64,000 nucleotides of DNA from Rhynchopus sp. YZ270_cl-10 (GCA_964035575.1 OZ037854.1:1426001-1490000); one strand, 5' to 3'. Positions 25,771-37,000 are shown, counted from the stretch's first letter. Numbers and translations are program-made. The notes: a model not told the origin generated them from the letters alone.

Positions 25771-25863
25771 CTTTCCTTTTTCTCCGTTTCGTCCCTTGTT
25801 ATTCTCCTCTGTGACTGGTTGAAACGCATTCCCACTTCCATATTCTTGTTGGCTTTTATTGAA

Positions 25864-25945
25864 GGCGAGATGGCCGAGTGGTCTAAGGCGCCAGGTTAAG
25901 GCCCTGGTCCCTTCGGGGGCGTGGGTTCAAACCCCACTCTCGTCA
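25864..25945 (+). tRNA. tRNA-Leu(AAG)
   Basis: Unit 2 copy of 6223. The transposon that follows in unit 1 is absent, leaving the empty site TTTTCATTT. Confidence 0.95.
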
Positions 25946-26034
25946 CTTGTTATTCTTTTTCATTTTCATTTTCAATCTATCCCTTTTGTTTTGTTTTCAA
26001 GATTGTGCAAAACACAAAAAGCACACTTGTCAGG

Positions 26035-26107
26035 TCCTCCTTGGCGCAGTCGGTAGCGCGTCAGGCTGTTAACCTGCAGGTCGTTGGTTCGAACCCAACA
26101 GGAGGAG
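26035..26107 (+). tRNA. tRNA-Asn(GTT)
   Basis: Unit 2 copy of 8571. Confidence 0.95.
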
Positions 26108-26166
26108 ACTTTTTTCCCTTCTCAAACCATTTTCTGTTCTTTGCAAAAGTCATAAAAAACTGGGAA

Positions 26167-26248
26167 GGCGAGATGGCCGAGCGGTCTAAGGCGCCAGGTT
26201 TAGGCCCTGGTCTCTTCGGAGGCGTGGGTTCAAACCCCACTCTCGTCA
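26167..26248 (+). tRNA. tRNA-Leu(TAG)
   Basis: Unit 2 copy of 8703. Confidence 0.95.
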
Positions 26249-26312
26249 CGTTATTACCATTTTTCCGCAGAAAACCCACCTCTTGTGGAAAACAGTTCCG
26301 GTCATTATTGTA

Positions 26313-26385
26313 GCAGCTATCGTCTAGTGGTTAGGACGCTCGCCTCACACGCGAGAGATCGTCGGTTCAATCCCGACTAGCTGTA
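26313..26385 (+). tRNA. tRNA-Val(CAC)
   Basis: Unit 2 copy of 8849. Confidence 0.95.
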
Positions 26386-26475
26386 ATTTCTTTTTGAACT
26401 TTCCTTCACATTTTCGTTCAATGCAACGATCGAAAAGATGTCCCCATGCAGATAATAGTTTTGCCTATTATCAGA

Positions 26476-26547
26476 TCCGCTGTAGTATAGTGGTTAGAAC
26501 AGCCGGCTCTCACCCGGCAGACCGGGGTTCAATTCCCCGCAGCGGAA
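26476..26547 (+). tRNA. tRNA-Glu(CTC)
   Basis: Unit 2 copy of 9012. Confidence 0.95.
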
Positions 26548-26640
26548 AATACTTTTTTTAGACCAAGTTTTGGAGAGAAGAATTTCTGACTTTTGAATAT
26601 TAACGCCATCATGTAAATCTGGATGAAGAAAATAATCAGT

Positions 26641-26712
26641 GGCTTAGTGGTCTAGTGGCATGATTCTCGCTTCGGGTGCGAGAGGTCCAGGGTTCGATTC
26701 CCTGCTGAGCCC
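26641..26712 (+). tRNA. tRNA-Pro(CGG)
   Basis: Unit 2 copy of 9178. Confidence 0.95.
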
Positions 26713-26926
26713 CTCTTTTTATTTAGGTAGTTTCTTGCTTGGGAATTGTTTAGAAAAATTATTTCCACATCTTTTCGACCACCAAAATCCCAAGATGAGG
26801 AAGTTTGGAAAAGTGCATTTTTGTGAAAGTATTTTGCCATATCTTTGTTGTCACCAAAATCCCAAGATAGTGAGAGAATCTTGAAAAATCATTTTCCATA
26901 TTTTCACTTCCCAGTGAAAAAGAGAA

Positions 26927-26999
26927 TACCCATGGTGGGGATCGAACCCACAATCTTTCGCTTAGGAAGCGAACGCCTTATCCATTGGGCTACACGGGC
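26927..26999 (-). tRNA. tRNA-Arg(CCT)
   Basis: Unit 2 copy of 9464. Confidence 0.94.
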
Positions 27000-27105
27000 C
27001 TAATAGTTTTACCTTCTTTCCTTTTCTCTGGGGTGGTCAAATTTAGGACAAGAGACTTTTCTGCATGACCACCCCACAATGATTCTTTGGTTTAAATGAA
27101 TGTGA

Positions 27106-27178
27106 GCCTCCCTAGCTCAGTCGGTAGAGCGCAAGGCCCTTAACCTTGTGGTCGCGGGTTCGAGCCCCGCGGGAGGTG
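27106..27178 (+). tRNA. tRNA-Lys(CTT)
   Basis: Unit 2 copy of 9645; C33 kept. Confidence 0.95.
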
Positions 27179-27488
27179 CTTTTCTTTTTGAATGTTTACG
27201 ATTTTGCAGGTTTCTGAGATTTTGAGGCAAATGAAAACCAAAAAATATTTCCTCCACTTGATCTCAGTTCTGTTTCGTTGGCAAGTTGAGAGTGGAATTT
27301 GGGTGAAAATATGTGTTTTCCGAACCAACACAGGACTCCCACCGACCGGTGTAGGTTTTGCGTTCAACCAGGTGTGAACTGCTTCCACTCGCGAAAAGTG
27401 CCAGACCCTTTTGCTGGGGATAGCACGTTTCAGCCCCACAACTTATCTCCTTTCTGGGCATGTCCAGTGTGCTCAGCTGCCGCTTCTT

Positions 27489-27899
27489 GGCGACTCACCA
27501 GTACAGAATGGTGGAATCCAGCACAGAACGGAATGGCTGGGAAATCCTTAGCAATCCATAATTCAGATGGAAAAACTCCTGACCTGGCTATTGAATTTTC
27601 GGATCATTTTCTCAGTCACAATGCAAGCACAGAATGGAAACCAAAACCAAGCACAGAATGGAACACGGCTATAAGACTCCAGCCATTCCATTCTGTGCTG
27701 GTTTTTCGTTTCCATTCTGTGCTTGCATTGTGACTGAGAAAATGATCTGAAAATTCAATACCCGGGTCAGGAGTTTTTTTTTCCACTCCTAACAAATCCT
27801 TACAGTAAGCCTATAAGTCTCCAGCCATTCCATTCTGTGCTGGTTTTTGGAGCCCATTCTGTGAGCACTCGCTCGGGCCTGTACTGGAGAAAAGCGGCC
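27489..27899. mobile_element. Old palindromic repeat element (unit 2)
   Basis: Copy of 10028-10435 with small differences near the right end. Confidence 0.5.
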
Positions 27900-27996
27900 A
27901 GGCCATCTCCCTTCTGCGTTCCTGCCTGTCACATCCAGTGCTCAGTTGCTGCTTCTTCAGCACAACTGCATCACATCACATCACCAAAAAATAGAA

Positions 27997-28068
27997 AGGC
28001 AACTGGGGGGATCGAACCCCCGACCCTTGGTTTACAAGACCAATGCTCTGCCACTGAGCTAAATCGCC
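27997..28068 (-). tRNA. tRNA-Thr(TGT)
   Basis: Unit 2 copy of 10533. Confidence 0.94.
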
Positions 28069-28150
28069 GCTGATTAAGATGCTTTTGCTGTTTCTCCTGC
28101 GAAGAAGTTTTTCAAGACAACACAGAAAGGAAAGTGTGTAAAAAAAGAAA

Positions 28151-28221
28151 TGACCCTAGACGGAATCGAACCGCCGTTGATGGATTTGGAATCCATAGTG
28201 CTACCGCTACACCATAGGGCC
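28151..28221 (-). tRNA. tRNA-Trp(CCA)
   Basis: Unit 2 copy of 10687. Confidence 0.94.
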
Positions 28222-28306
28222 CATGATTTAGGGCTTCAATGCGTTTAGCATGAAGGTGGAAATTTTGCTGAAAATCCCACACAAAGGAAAAAGACACACA
28301 AAAAAG

Positions 28307-28379
28307 TGCGAGGTGCCAGGATCGAACTGACGACCTTAGGATTATGGGACCTACGCGCTCCCGACTGCGCCAACCTCGC
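28307..28379 (-). tRNA. tRNA-Met(CAT), elongator
   Basis: Unit 2 copy of 10843; C33 kept. Confidence 0.94.
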
Positions 28380-28503
28380 CTTGATATTATCGTATCATTA
28401 AGAAATACATGGGGTGCAAATTTCTACAGGTTTGTGTGGCAAAAAAATTTTTTTGAGCCAAAAAATTTTATGGGCTTCTGTGAAAACAATGACAGTTGTA
28501 GAA

Positions 28504-28587
28504 CCTCTCGTAGCTCAATTGGTAGAGCGCTCGACTGTAGAATACTCGGTTATCGAGCGGTCGCTGGTTCGATTCCGGCCGAGAGGA
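28504..28587 (+). tRNA. tRNA-Tyr(GTA) with 11-nt intron
   Basis: Unit 2 copy of 11040; intron at 28541-28551. Confidence 0.95.
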
Positions 28588-28664
28588 TTTTTTTCGTTTT
28601 CGTGTTCCAGATTATTTTCTGCAAACAGATGACTGCCTAAAAACAAAGAACGGTGAGAATTACA

Positions 28665-28746
28665 GCAGTCGTATCCAAGTGGTTACGGAGGTGGACTAGA
28701 AATCCATTGGGCTCTGCCCGCGCAGGTTCAAGTCCTGCCGACTGCG
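28665..28746 (+). tRNA. tRNA-Ser(AGA)
   Basis: Unit 2 copy of 11201. Confidence 0.95.
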
Positions 28747-29094
28747 ATTCATTTTTTGTTCACGAATTTTCGTGCATTTTCGTCGTTTCTGTGCTCATTT
28801 TAGACCATTTTGATGCGCGAAATTAAATCAGAGTGAAGATTGTATCCTCGGTAGTATAGAGGTCAGTATTTGGCGACTATCAAGTACATTCGGACGCAAC
28901 CAAGCACATTCTGGAAACGAAAACCAAGCACATTCTGGACGGATCCAGACTTGACCCACTTACAGGCCAAAAAAAATTTTTCTACACAAAAAAAAATTTT
29001 TTTTCACAGAACAAGATTTTTGAGAAAATTTTTCACGCCAAAACTTTGTCTCACCTGAAAATGACAAAAAATGTAACCTACACCAGCCAGATAA

Positions 29095-29465
29095 CACAAC
29101 CTAGAACCTGCAGGTTCCCGCACACCCGCACAACCACACCAGCCAGATAACGCTGCCAGAACCCCGCACACCCGCACAACCACACGAACCAGCTAAGGAC
29201 CGCAAACCCGCGCACCCGTCAACCCGCAAACCCGCACAACCACCAGCCAGATAACGCAACCTAGAACCAGCAGGTTCCCGCACACCCGCACAACCACACC
29301 AGCCAGATAACGCTTCCAGAACCCCGCACACCCGCACAACCACACGAACCAGCTAAGGACCGCAAACCCGCGCACCCGTCAACCCGCAAACCCGCACAAC
29401 CACCAGCCAGATAACGCAACTTAGAACCAGCAGGTTCCCGAACACCCGCACCCAACAGCCAGTTA
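29095..29465 (-). repeat. Minisatellite GTTATCTGGCTGGT/GCGGGTTTGCGGG
   Basis: On the minus strand, units carry TAGGTTGCGTTATCTGGCTG, GGTTGTGCGGGTTTGCGGG and TTGACGGGTGCGCGGG. The same minisatellite is in the insertion at 37564. Confidence 0.8.
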
Positions 29466-29509
29466 AAACAAACCAGGCAGACAACCTTAGATCCATAATT
29501 CACTTTTCG

Positions 29510-29586
29510 GGTTCTGGGGTTTGAACCTCCAACACCGAAGAAACTCTTATGTGTGGAACCTGCGTGCTACACACTAGGACACTTAG
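29510..29586 (-). other. tRNA-like arm, left
   Basis: Minus strand has A-box-like AGTGTCCTAGTGTGTAGC and B-box GGAGGTTCAAACCCC. It does not fold into a full cloverleaf. Inverted relative to 29612-29696. Confidence 0.55.
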
Positions 29587-29611
29587 TCCTCCTTAGTGAA
29601 AATCCTTATGG

Positions 29612-29696
29612 AAGACATAGTGTCCTAGTGGGTACCACACAGGTCCCTTACAGTGTGGATTCTTATTGGTTGGAGGTTCAAACCCCTGAGGGAGCA
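29612..29696 (+). other. tRNA-like arm, right
   Basis: AGTGTCCTAGTGGGTA and GGAGGTTCAAACCCCTGAGG, diverged mirror of the left arm. Confidence 0.55.
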
Positions 29697-29699
29697 GTT

Positions 29700-30650
29700 T
29701 TTGTTTCCACCAATGAATCCTTAAGGATTTGTTAGGGGAAAAGTGAATTCTGGATTGCTCAGGATTTCCCAGCCATTCCAGAATGTGCTTGCATCTCAGA
29801 AAAGGGCACTTTTTCGTTTCAAACCAAAAAGTGCCCTTTTCCGAGATGCAAGTACATTCTGGAATGGCTGGGAAATCCTTAAGGATCCAGAATTCACTTT
29901 TCCTTAAGGATTTGTTAGGGGAAAAGTGAATTCTGGATTGCTCAGGATTTCCCAGCCATTCCAGAATGTACTTGCATCTCAGAAAAGTGCACTTTTTCGT
30001 TAAAAACCAAAAAGTGTCCTTTTCTGAGATGCAAGCACATTCTGGAATGGCTGGGAAATCCTTAAGGATCCAGAATTCACTTTTCCTTAAGGATTTGTTA
30101 GGGGAAAAGTGAATTATGGATTGCTCAGGATTTCCCAGCCATTCCAGAATGTACTTGCATCTCAGAAAAGTGCACTTTTTCGTTAAAAACCAAAAAGTGT
30201 CCTTTTCTGAGATGCAAGCACATTCTGGAATGGCTGGGAAATCCTGAGCAATCCAGAATTCACTTTTCCCCTAACAAATCCTTAAGGAAAAGTGAATTCT
30301 GGATCCTTAAGGAATTCCCAGCCATTCCAGAATGTACTTGCATCTCAGAAAAGTGCACTTTTTCGTTAAAAACCAAAAAGTGCACTTTTCTCAGATGCAA
30401 GTACATTCTGGAATGGCTGGGAATTCCTTAAGGATCCAGAATTCACATTTCCTTAAGGATTTGCTAGGGGAAAAGTGAATTCTGGATTGCTCAGGAATTC
30501 CCAGCCATTCCAGAATGTGCTTGCATCTGAGAAAAGTGCACTTTTTGGTTTTTAACGAAAAAGTGCACTTTTCTGAGATGCAAGTACATTCTGGAATGGC
30601 TGGGAATTCCTTAAGGATCCAGAATTCACTTTTCCTTAAGGATTTCACTG
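29700..30650. repeat. Palindromic tandem array
   Basis: About five units, each itself an inverted repeat, around AAGTGCACTTTTTCGTT with GCCATTCCAGAATGTACTTG and GGATCCAGAATTCACTTTTC. Confidence 0.8.
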
Positions 30651-31046
30651 CAGGAAAATACCGGAAAATTTCTGACCCGGGTATTGAATATCCGGACCCT
30701 ATTCTCAAAAAAATGCAAGCACATTCTGAAACCAAAATGCAAGCACATTCTGGAAATCGTTATTTTTCTGAAAACCAAGCACATTCTGGAAACGAAAACC
30801 AAGCACAGTCTGGAACACGGCTATAAGGCCCCGGCTATTCCAGAATGTGCTTGGTTTTCGTTTCCAGAATGTGCTTACATTTTGGGGTCCAGAATGTGCG
30901 TATTCGCACCAGGCTGTACTGGAATATGGCCCAGTATTTCCGCCTGTCACGCGGAAGACCCGGGTTCAATTCCCGGCCGGGGAATTCTTTTTTGTACAGG
31001 GCTCACATTCATTGTTTCGTTTCTTTTCTGATGAAAATCAAATCAG

Positions 31047-31119
31047 GCCCCGTTGGCGCAATGGATAGCGCGTTGGACTTCGAATCCAAAGGTTGCGGGT
31101 TCGAGTCCCGCACGGGGTT
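31047..31119 (+). tRNA. tRNA-Arg(TCG)
   Basis: Unit 2 copy of 11515. Confidence 0.94.
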
Positions 31120-31391
31120 AACTTTTTGAACATTGTTTTTTTGAACTTTTTTGAAAACACAAAAAAGTGAGAGGTTGGTGTCAAGTGAAATCACAGTGGA
31201 ACAACAGATACAAATTTGGGTCCAGTGGGAAGGGGTCTCCCAGGAATTTTGGATTTTTTGGCAGTCAACCCATCCAGAAGAACCTTAAAAAATCTTGGGA
31301 AAAACTTGAAAACTGGAAATTCTTTGAAAAGCTGACATTTCAGAATTTTTTTCTGAACATGAAAATTTTGCTTCCTCCTAAAAAAAAGAAC

Positions 31392-31463
31392 TGCACTTAC
31401 CGGGAGTCGAACCCGGGCCGCTCGCTTGGAAGGCGAGAATACTAACCGTTATACCATAAGTGC
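31392..31463 (-). tRNA. tRNA-Gly(TCC)
   Basis: Unit 2 copy of 11874. Confidence 0.95.
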
Positions 31464-31552
31464 TGTTACTTTCATGCAAAGTGTTTTCTTTGTGGGGGGC
31501 AATTTCAAAATAAAAAAAATTTGAAATTGTTCAAATTGCCCAAAAAAAGAAG

Positions 31553-31624
31553 CAACCGTGGCAGGACTCGAACCTGCAACCGCCTGATCCGTGGTCAGGC
31601 GCTCTTCCATTGAGCCACACGGTC
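31553..31624 (-). tRNA. tRNA-Arg(ACG)
   Basis: Unit 2 copy of 12035; C33 kept. Confidence 0.93.
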
Positions 31625-31711
31625 CATGTCTTTAGGCAATAGTATTTTTTATGTGGCCTGCATATTTTTGGAGTTGGAAAAAATGAAAATGGTTGATTGC
31701 ACAGCTAAAAA

Positions 31712-31783
31712 AGCGGTTACCGAGAATTGAACTCGGGTCTCCCGTGCCACAAACGGGTGTTCTAACCACTAAACCATAACCGC
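31712..31783 (-). tRNA. tRNA-His(GTG)
   Basis: Unit 2 copy of 12195. Confidence 0.95.
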
Positions 31784-31899
31784 TTGAATATTCCCACTTA
31801 TTGGGATCTCAGAAAGGGTTTTATTTCCCGGGATATTGTGAAATATTTTTCAATCATGCAACGAGCGGCAACTCGAGCACAATTTCGACTAATATCGTA

Positions 31900-31970
31900 G
31901 CGTAATTGGTCTAGTGGTAGAATGGCCCCCCGCCACGGGGTCGGCCCGGGTTCGATTCCCGGATTACGCA
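31900..31970 (+). tRNA. tRNA-Gly(GCC)
   Basis: Unit 2 copy of 12383; C33 kept. Confidence 0.94.
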
Positions 31971-32150
31971 CTCTCTTTTTGCGATTGACAAAAGCAAAAC
32001 AATATGGTTTCGGACAGTTTCAGGTCAGTCACAAACTCGTTCAAAACGAAAAAGTGGAAATGATATGTACTCTTTCTTGTGTAAGGATTCTTAGTGGAGA
32101 AAGAAATTTTTTGTCTGATGCCGGTTTTTGCTCGACATAGTAAGTCAGTT

Positions 32151-32470
32151 CAGTCACAACTTCCGTCACAATCGAAAAAAAATTTGACTCATATGTTTAT
32201 AAACCCATGCTGACTTACATGTTTATTTGTTCACAAAAATCCCAGTTCATAAACATGTAAGTCAGTATGGCCGCTCTGGTGGCCGCATGTTTTTGGGTTA
32301 ACTTACGTGTTTATGAAAAACCTGACTTACATGTTTATTTGTTCACAAAATTCCCTGGGTTAATAACCATGTAAGTCAGGTTTTTCATAACCATGTAAGT
32401 CAGGTTGGGACTACAACATGTTCATAAACCCAACCTGACTTACATGTATATTTCTTCACAAAATTCCCAA
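32151..32470. repeat. Palindromic ATGTAAGTCAG repeats (unit 2)
   Basis: Copy of 12640-12960. Confidence 0.6.
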
Positions 32471-32513
32471 GATATGGCCGGTGCACTGGTCAGAGACATC
32501 ACGTTTGCGGGCC

Positions 32514-32653
32514 AACCCCCCTGTGCGCCCGATTAGCTTACCCCCCTGTGCGCCCGATTAGGAATACCCCCCTGTGCGCCCGATTAGCTTACCCCCCTGT
32601 GCGCCCGATTAGGGATCCCCCTGTGCGCCCGATTAGCTTACCCCCTGTGCGCC
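32514..32653 (+). repeat. CCTGTGCGCCCGATTAG array (7 units)
   Basis: Copy of 13003-13111 with one extra unit. Confidence 0.8.
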
Positions 32654-33014
32654 CACCTACCTAGTCACTGTGACCAGGTGCCTGGTCAGATCTGACCAGG
32701 TACCCTTACTAATATGCCTTACCAATATGGCCAGGGGTGTGGTATGTTGGGTGCACAAGGGAGTTTCACGATGGGGGAATACATGCTGGACATGTGCCTT
32801 ATCTTATGCACAGGTGCAATGGATGGCATAGCAAACCCGTATACCCATTGCGTGTGTGGGTTTGCTGGCCTAGGACTGTACGGAAAGTGCACGGGTCCAC
32901 CACAGTACAACCAGTCATGCACCAAGGGCAACTGGCTGTTTTATCAATTTTTGAACTTTTTTTTAGACATTGCCAAACCTTCTCCATAATCTGAGATCTT
33001 GGGAAACAAGATAA

Positions 33015-33086
33015 GCTCGCGTGGCGCAATGGAAGCGCGTCGGTTCCCGACGCCGGAGGTTGCGGGTTCGATCCCCGCCGCGAGTA
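33015..33086 (+). tRNA. tRNA-Arg(CCG)
   Basis: Unit 2 copy of 13473; C33 kept. Confidence 0.92.
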
Positions 33087-33211
33087 CTTTTTGTTCATTC
33101 CAAAATATTTTTAGATTTCCTCCTTTTGTCACAAAACTTTGCCAAATTGAAAATTCAGAAATGCGAAAATATCAAAAAACAGCTCCGAAATTTGAAAGCA
33201 ATTAAAAAGGA

Positions 33212-33283
33212 TTCCCCCTCCGGGGTTTGAACCCGGGTCGCCTGGGTGAAAGCCAGGTATACTAACCACTGTACTAAAGGGGA
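33212..33283 (-). tRNA. tRNA-Glu(TTC)
   Basis: Unit 2 copy of 13670. Confidence 0.95.
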
Positions 33284-33380
33284 GGTGATACTTAGGCACA
33301 ATCCAAAAAGGGTACTTTTGTGCAAGGAACACGGAATTTCAAACGAAAAAATAAATAAAAATGAAAATCCAAAAAGACAA

Positions 33381-33452
33381 GGGCTCGGCGGGGAATTGAA
33401 CCCCGGACCTCTCGCACCCTAAGCGAGAATCATGCCACTAGACCACCGAGCC
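33381..33452 (-). tRNA. tRNA-Pro(AGG)
   Basis: Unit 2 copy of 13839. Confidence 0.95.
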
Positions 33453-33566
33453 ACGAATTCTCTCGCATTCTCTTCGTACCAAGGCCATAAGTTTCCATCA
33501 TTCCTTGTGTGTGTTTTCGTTTTGAATAAGGTCCCCATGTAAATGCTGTCTTCGCTAACAATCAGA

Positions 33567-33639
33567 TCCTCCTTGGCGCAGTCGGTAGCGCGTCAGGCTG
33601 TTAACCTGCAGGTCGTTGGTTCGAACCCAACAGGAGGAG
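33567..33639 (+). tRNA. tRNA-Asn(GTT), second gene
   Basis: Unit 2 copy of 14025. Confidence 0.95.
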
Positions 33640-33892
33640 ATTTTTCATTTTTTTGAGTTTTTGATTCTATTTTTGATTTTGAGCTAAAAATCCACATTGT
33701 GTGTCATCTTGATGTTGAAACTATTTTTCAGATTTCCAAGGTTGTCTCACCAAAAAAACCAAACATCTTGAATGCTGTCCTAACTTGGAGATTGTTGACC
33801 TGAAGATAAAACAGATTTTGTCAGGTTTTTTTTTTGAGTTTGAAAAAGTTCAGAACAGAATGAAAAAAGGGATCGATGCAGTGTATAAAAAA

Positions 33893-33974
33893 CGCGAACG
33901 GCAAGGTTCGAACTTGCGCATGCAGAGCACACTCGCTTAGCAGGCGAGCCCCGTAACCACTTGGGTACGTCCGC
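33893..33974 (-). tRNA. tRNA-Ser(GCT)
   Basis: Unit 2 copy of 14352. Confidence 0.95.
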
Positions 33975-34194
33975 TTAATTACCTGTCAGTACTTAGGACG
34001 AAGCTTGTACTTTGTTTAACGACACGTTAGTGATCACTTGTGTGGTCACCAAAAATCATCACAATTGTGACCACCAAAAAATTTTTTTGGGCACGATTTC
34101 GCGCGATGGTGAGCTCATTGCACGACGGCCGACACACCATGTTTTCCAACAAATTAAAAAAATTCCAGAAAAATTCAGGTATCAATACAAAAAG

Positions 34195-34267
34195 CACCTC
34201 CCGCGGGGCTCGAACCCGCGACCACAAGGTTAAGGGCCTTGCGCTCTACCGACTGAGCTAGGGAGGC
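34195..34267 (-). tRNA. tRNA-Lys(CTT), second gene
   Basis: Unit 2 copy of 14651; C33 kept. Confidence 0.95.
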
Positions 34268-34369
34268 TCATATTAACTTAAATCAAAGAATCAAGGTGGG
34301 GTACTTGTGTGTACTAGCAACCATCACATTTTCCATCGTTGTTGCGTGAACAAAAGGATCCGGATTATC

Positions 34370-34441
34370 TCTCCTATGGTGTAGTGGTTAGCACCCTGGA
34401 CTTTGAATCCAGTAGCCGCGGTTCAAACCCGCGTGGGAGAA
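34370..34441 (+). tRNA. tRNA-Gln(TTG)
   Basis: Unit 2 copy of 14826. Confidence 0.95.
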
Positions 34442-34555
34442 CTTTTCTTTTTCCAAGTGTTTTCAATATTTTTTGGAGCTTTGTCACACACATCTTCAAT
34501 CTCTGCATTTGATGACAAAACATAGATCACAGAAATCAAACGAAAAGGTAAAGAA

Positions 34556-34637
34556 CGCTGACGGCAGGGTTCGAACCTGCGCGGGCAGAGCCCAGTGGAT
34601 TTCAAGTCCACCTCCGTAACCACTTGGATACGTCAGC
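34556..34637 (-). tRNA. tRNA-Ser(TGA)
   Basis: Unit 2 copy of 15013. Confidence 0.95.
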
Positions 34638-34714
34638 ATAGTTGAGGAAGTACAACGCCCCAGATCCTGAAAATGAGCGCAAAAAAGAGAATCCAATTGA
34701 TCCAAAAAAGTAGG

Positions 34715-34786
34715 CACCCGCCGTGGGGATCGAACCCACGACCATTGGATTAAAAGTCCAACGCTCTACCGCTGAGCTAGGCGGGC
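34715..34786 (-). tRNA. tRNA-Lys(TTT)
   Basis: Unit 2 copy of 15172. Confidence 0.95.
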
Positions 34787-34898
34787 ATTCGTTTTAAAGG
34801 AAAGAGTGATTTCAAGGCTTGTTGCGTTCTTGAAAAAAACTGACAAAAAGACGAACAGAAAGTGCCCCAAGTACGTCTCCTTGAGGGACATTTATCAG

Positions 34899-34970
34899 GG
34901 GCGTTTAGCTCAGTGGTAGAGCGCCCGTTCTGCATACGGGAGGCCGAGGGTTCGAACCCCTCAATGTCCA
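34899..34970 (+). tRNA. tRNA-Ala(TGC)
   Basis: Unit 2 copy of 15356; C33 kept. Confidence 0.94.
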
Positions 34971-35069
34971 TTTTTTTGCCTTATTTTGTTGATTATTTTT
35001 TGGTTGGGCCAGTTAACACACAAAAATATGAACTGGCACCATTGTGCAGTGCCTGCGATGAGGATGTGT

Positions 35070-35670
35070 GTGATGGTCCAATTGGCGAGTCTGATGTCAT
35101 AATGTGTTCAGGAACATCCAAATGACCCATTTTCCCAACGTTTTCACATTTTTGAGCATTTTGCTATTACGCAATAGTGGTACAATAGGCATTTTACTGG
35201 GTCATTTTAACCAACTCTATCAGGACACTTCTGATGCTCCAATTGGCGATTCTGACCTCATAATGGCTTCATGAGCAGCCGAATAACCCGTTTTCCAAAT
35301 ATTTTCACATTTTTGAACATTTTGCCATTCGTGGAATGGTGGCACAAAAGTCATTTTACTGGGTCATTTTCGCCAACTCGATCAGGGGACACTTCTGGTG
35401 CTCCAATTTGCGGTTCTGACCTCATAATGGATTCAAGAGCACCCAAATAACCCATTTTCCCAACGTTTTCACATTTTAGACTATTTTTGCTATTGCGGAA
35501 TGGCAGTACAATAGGCAGTTTACTGGGTCATTTTCGCCAACTCGATCAGGATACTTCTGATGCTCTAATCACATCGTTTAACCTCATAATGCATTCAGGA
35601 GCACCCAAATAACCCATTTTCCCAATGTTTTCGCATTTTTGACCACTTTGCTGTTGCAGAGTATCAGTAA
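35070..35670. repeat. ~180-bp tandem repeats (unit 2)
   Basis: Copy of 15520-16130. Confidence 0.75.
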
Positions 35671-35756
35671 GATGAGGTCATGCAAATACAGTTTTGTGCA
35701 CAATAGAAAAAAATAGTGTGTACCCCAGCTTGGCGATTCCTTTCGTCATTATTGTC

Positions 35757-35829
35757 GGTCGTGTAGCTCAGTCGGTAGAGCATTGGTCTAATAAGCCAAC
35801 GGTCCCAGGTTCGAGCCCTGTCACGACCA
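35757..35829 (+). tRNA. tRNA-Ile(AAT)
   Basis: Unit 2 copy of 16215. Confidence 0.95.
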
Positions 35830-35909
35830 ATACTTTTTCTACTACTTTGACTTTGACCTGTTGTCAAAAAATGTTGGCCGTGTAAAAAATATGCATACCC
35901 TAAAACAAG

Positions 35910-35916
35910 GCCTCTT

Positions 35917-35965
<49 letters not shown>

Positions 35966-35982
35966 AATCCCAGGTGGAGGCA
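35910..35982 (+). tRNA. tRNA-Phe(GAA)
   Basis: Unit 2 copy of 16366. Confidence 0.94.
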
Positions 35983-36626
35983 CTTCTCTTTTTTCCCCTC
36001 AACTCTAATAACAATTTTCAAGGTGCGCTGTGCTACTACATTGGAAAAGTGCGCTGTGCTACTACATCCCAATTTTTTGGACGAAAATTTTTTGGTATGT
36101 CGGGCGCACAGCTCAGACCCCGATATGGGCGCACAGAACACCCCCCCATTGTGGGCGCACAGAACAGGCCCTCCGTTGTGGGCGCACAGCTCACTGTGTG
36201 CTGTGCAAGTTTCAGCATATGGCTTCTGGCAACAAAAACTTAAAAAAAAATTTTGGCCGAAAATTATTTTTTGGCCTGCAATCAAGTTGAGCTGAGATGC
36301 TATGTAACATGTAAGTCAGTCTGTTTCATGTTTCCGCTGATCAAAGTTCGTTCGAGATGGAAAGGACTGAAAAGGAAGCACATGTGGAAAAGGAAGCACA
36401 TGTGGAAATGTTAAGGAATCCCCACCCATTTCCGCATGTGCTTCCGGCAACAAAAACTGATTGCTCTGGGATTTGATTTTGGTACCATTTTTCACCAAAT
36501 CCAAAAAAATTGGCAGAGTAGCACAGCCGCAAACGTTAGCATTATGACACGTGTTTGCGGATGTGCTCTCACCCCCAAAAAAAATGGGCAATACAAGGCC
36601 AAAAAACAAACGCACAAAAAGAAGTG
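35983..36626. other. Spacer with GGGCGCACAG motifs (unit 2)
   Basis: Copy of 16439-17060 with a short extra duplication of GGAAAAGGAAGCACATGT; no gene seen. Confidence 0.5.
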
Positions 36627-36700
36627 TACACCTATCCGGGTTTGAACCGGAGACCTCCTCGGTGTTAACGAGGCGTCATAACCAACTAGACCATAGGTGC
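36627..36700 (-). tRNA. tRNA-Val(AAC)
   Basis: Unit 2 copy of 17061. Confidence 0.95.
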
Positions 36701-36821
36701 TGACATTTATATGGTTCATAGAAACGAGATGGTGTGTGCATTCACCGCCCAAAACCGAAAACTGTGTCAAAATAAAAAAAAATTTGGACAGAAGAAAATG
36801 GGAATATGGGTACAAAACGAA

Positions 36822-36893
36822 GGCTTAGTGGTCTAGTGGCATGATTCTCGCTTTGGGTGCGAGAGGTCCAGGGTTCGATTCCCTGCTGAGCCC
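36822..36893 (+). tRNA. tRNA-Pro(TGG)
   Basis: Unit 2 copy of 17256. Confidence 0.95.
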
Positions 36894-37000
36894 CTCTTTT
36901 TTTCAAGTTTTTGTGTCACAGATTTTTTGTCAGAAAAATAAATTGTGAAAAAAACTGATCCCTTGAAAAATTGATTCTGGACAACAGAAGGAAAAAAGTG

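Larger units (their letters stand above)
28872..30931. mobile_element. Palindromic DNA transposon inserted in tRNA-Asp
   Basis: Left end GGCGACTATCAAGTAC; right end, read inverted, GGCCATATTCCAGTAC. 8-bp target duplication CAGTATTT (28864-28871, 30932-30939). Subterminal CAAGCACATTCTGGAA repeats at both ends. Inside are a GC-rich minisatellite, two inverted tRNA-like arms and a palindromic tandem array. No transposase frame seen, so it is non-autonomous. Confidence 0.9.
28845..30984 (+). pseudogene. tRNA-Asp(GTC) split by a transposon
   Basis: The 5' part is 28845-28871 and the 3' part 30932-30984. Together they match the intact gene at 11381. The 2,060-bp insertion falls just before the anticodon stem, with CAGTATTT duplicated. 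This copy cannot make a tRNA, but the inverted Asp gene at 37185 remains. Confidence 0.93.
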
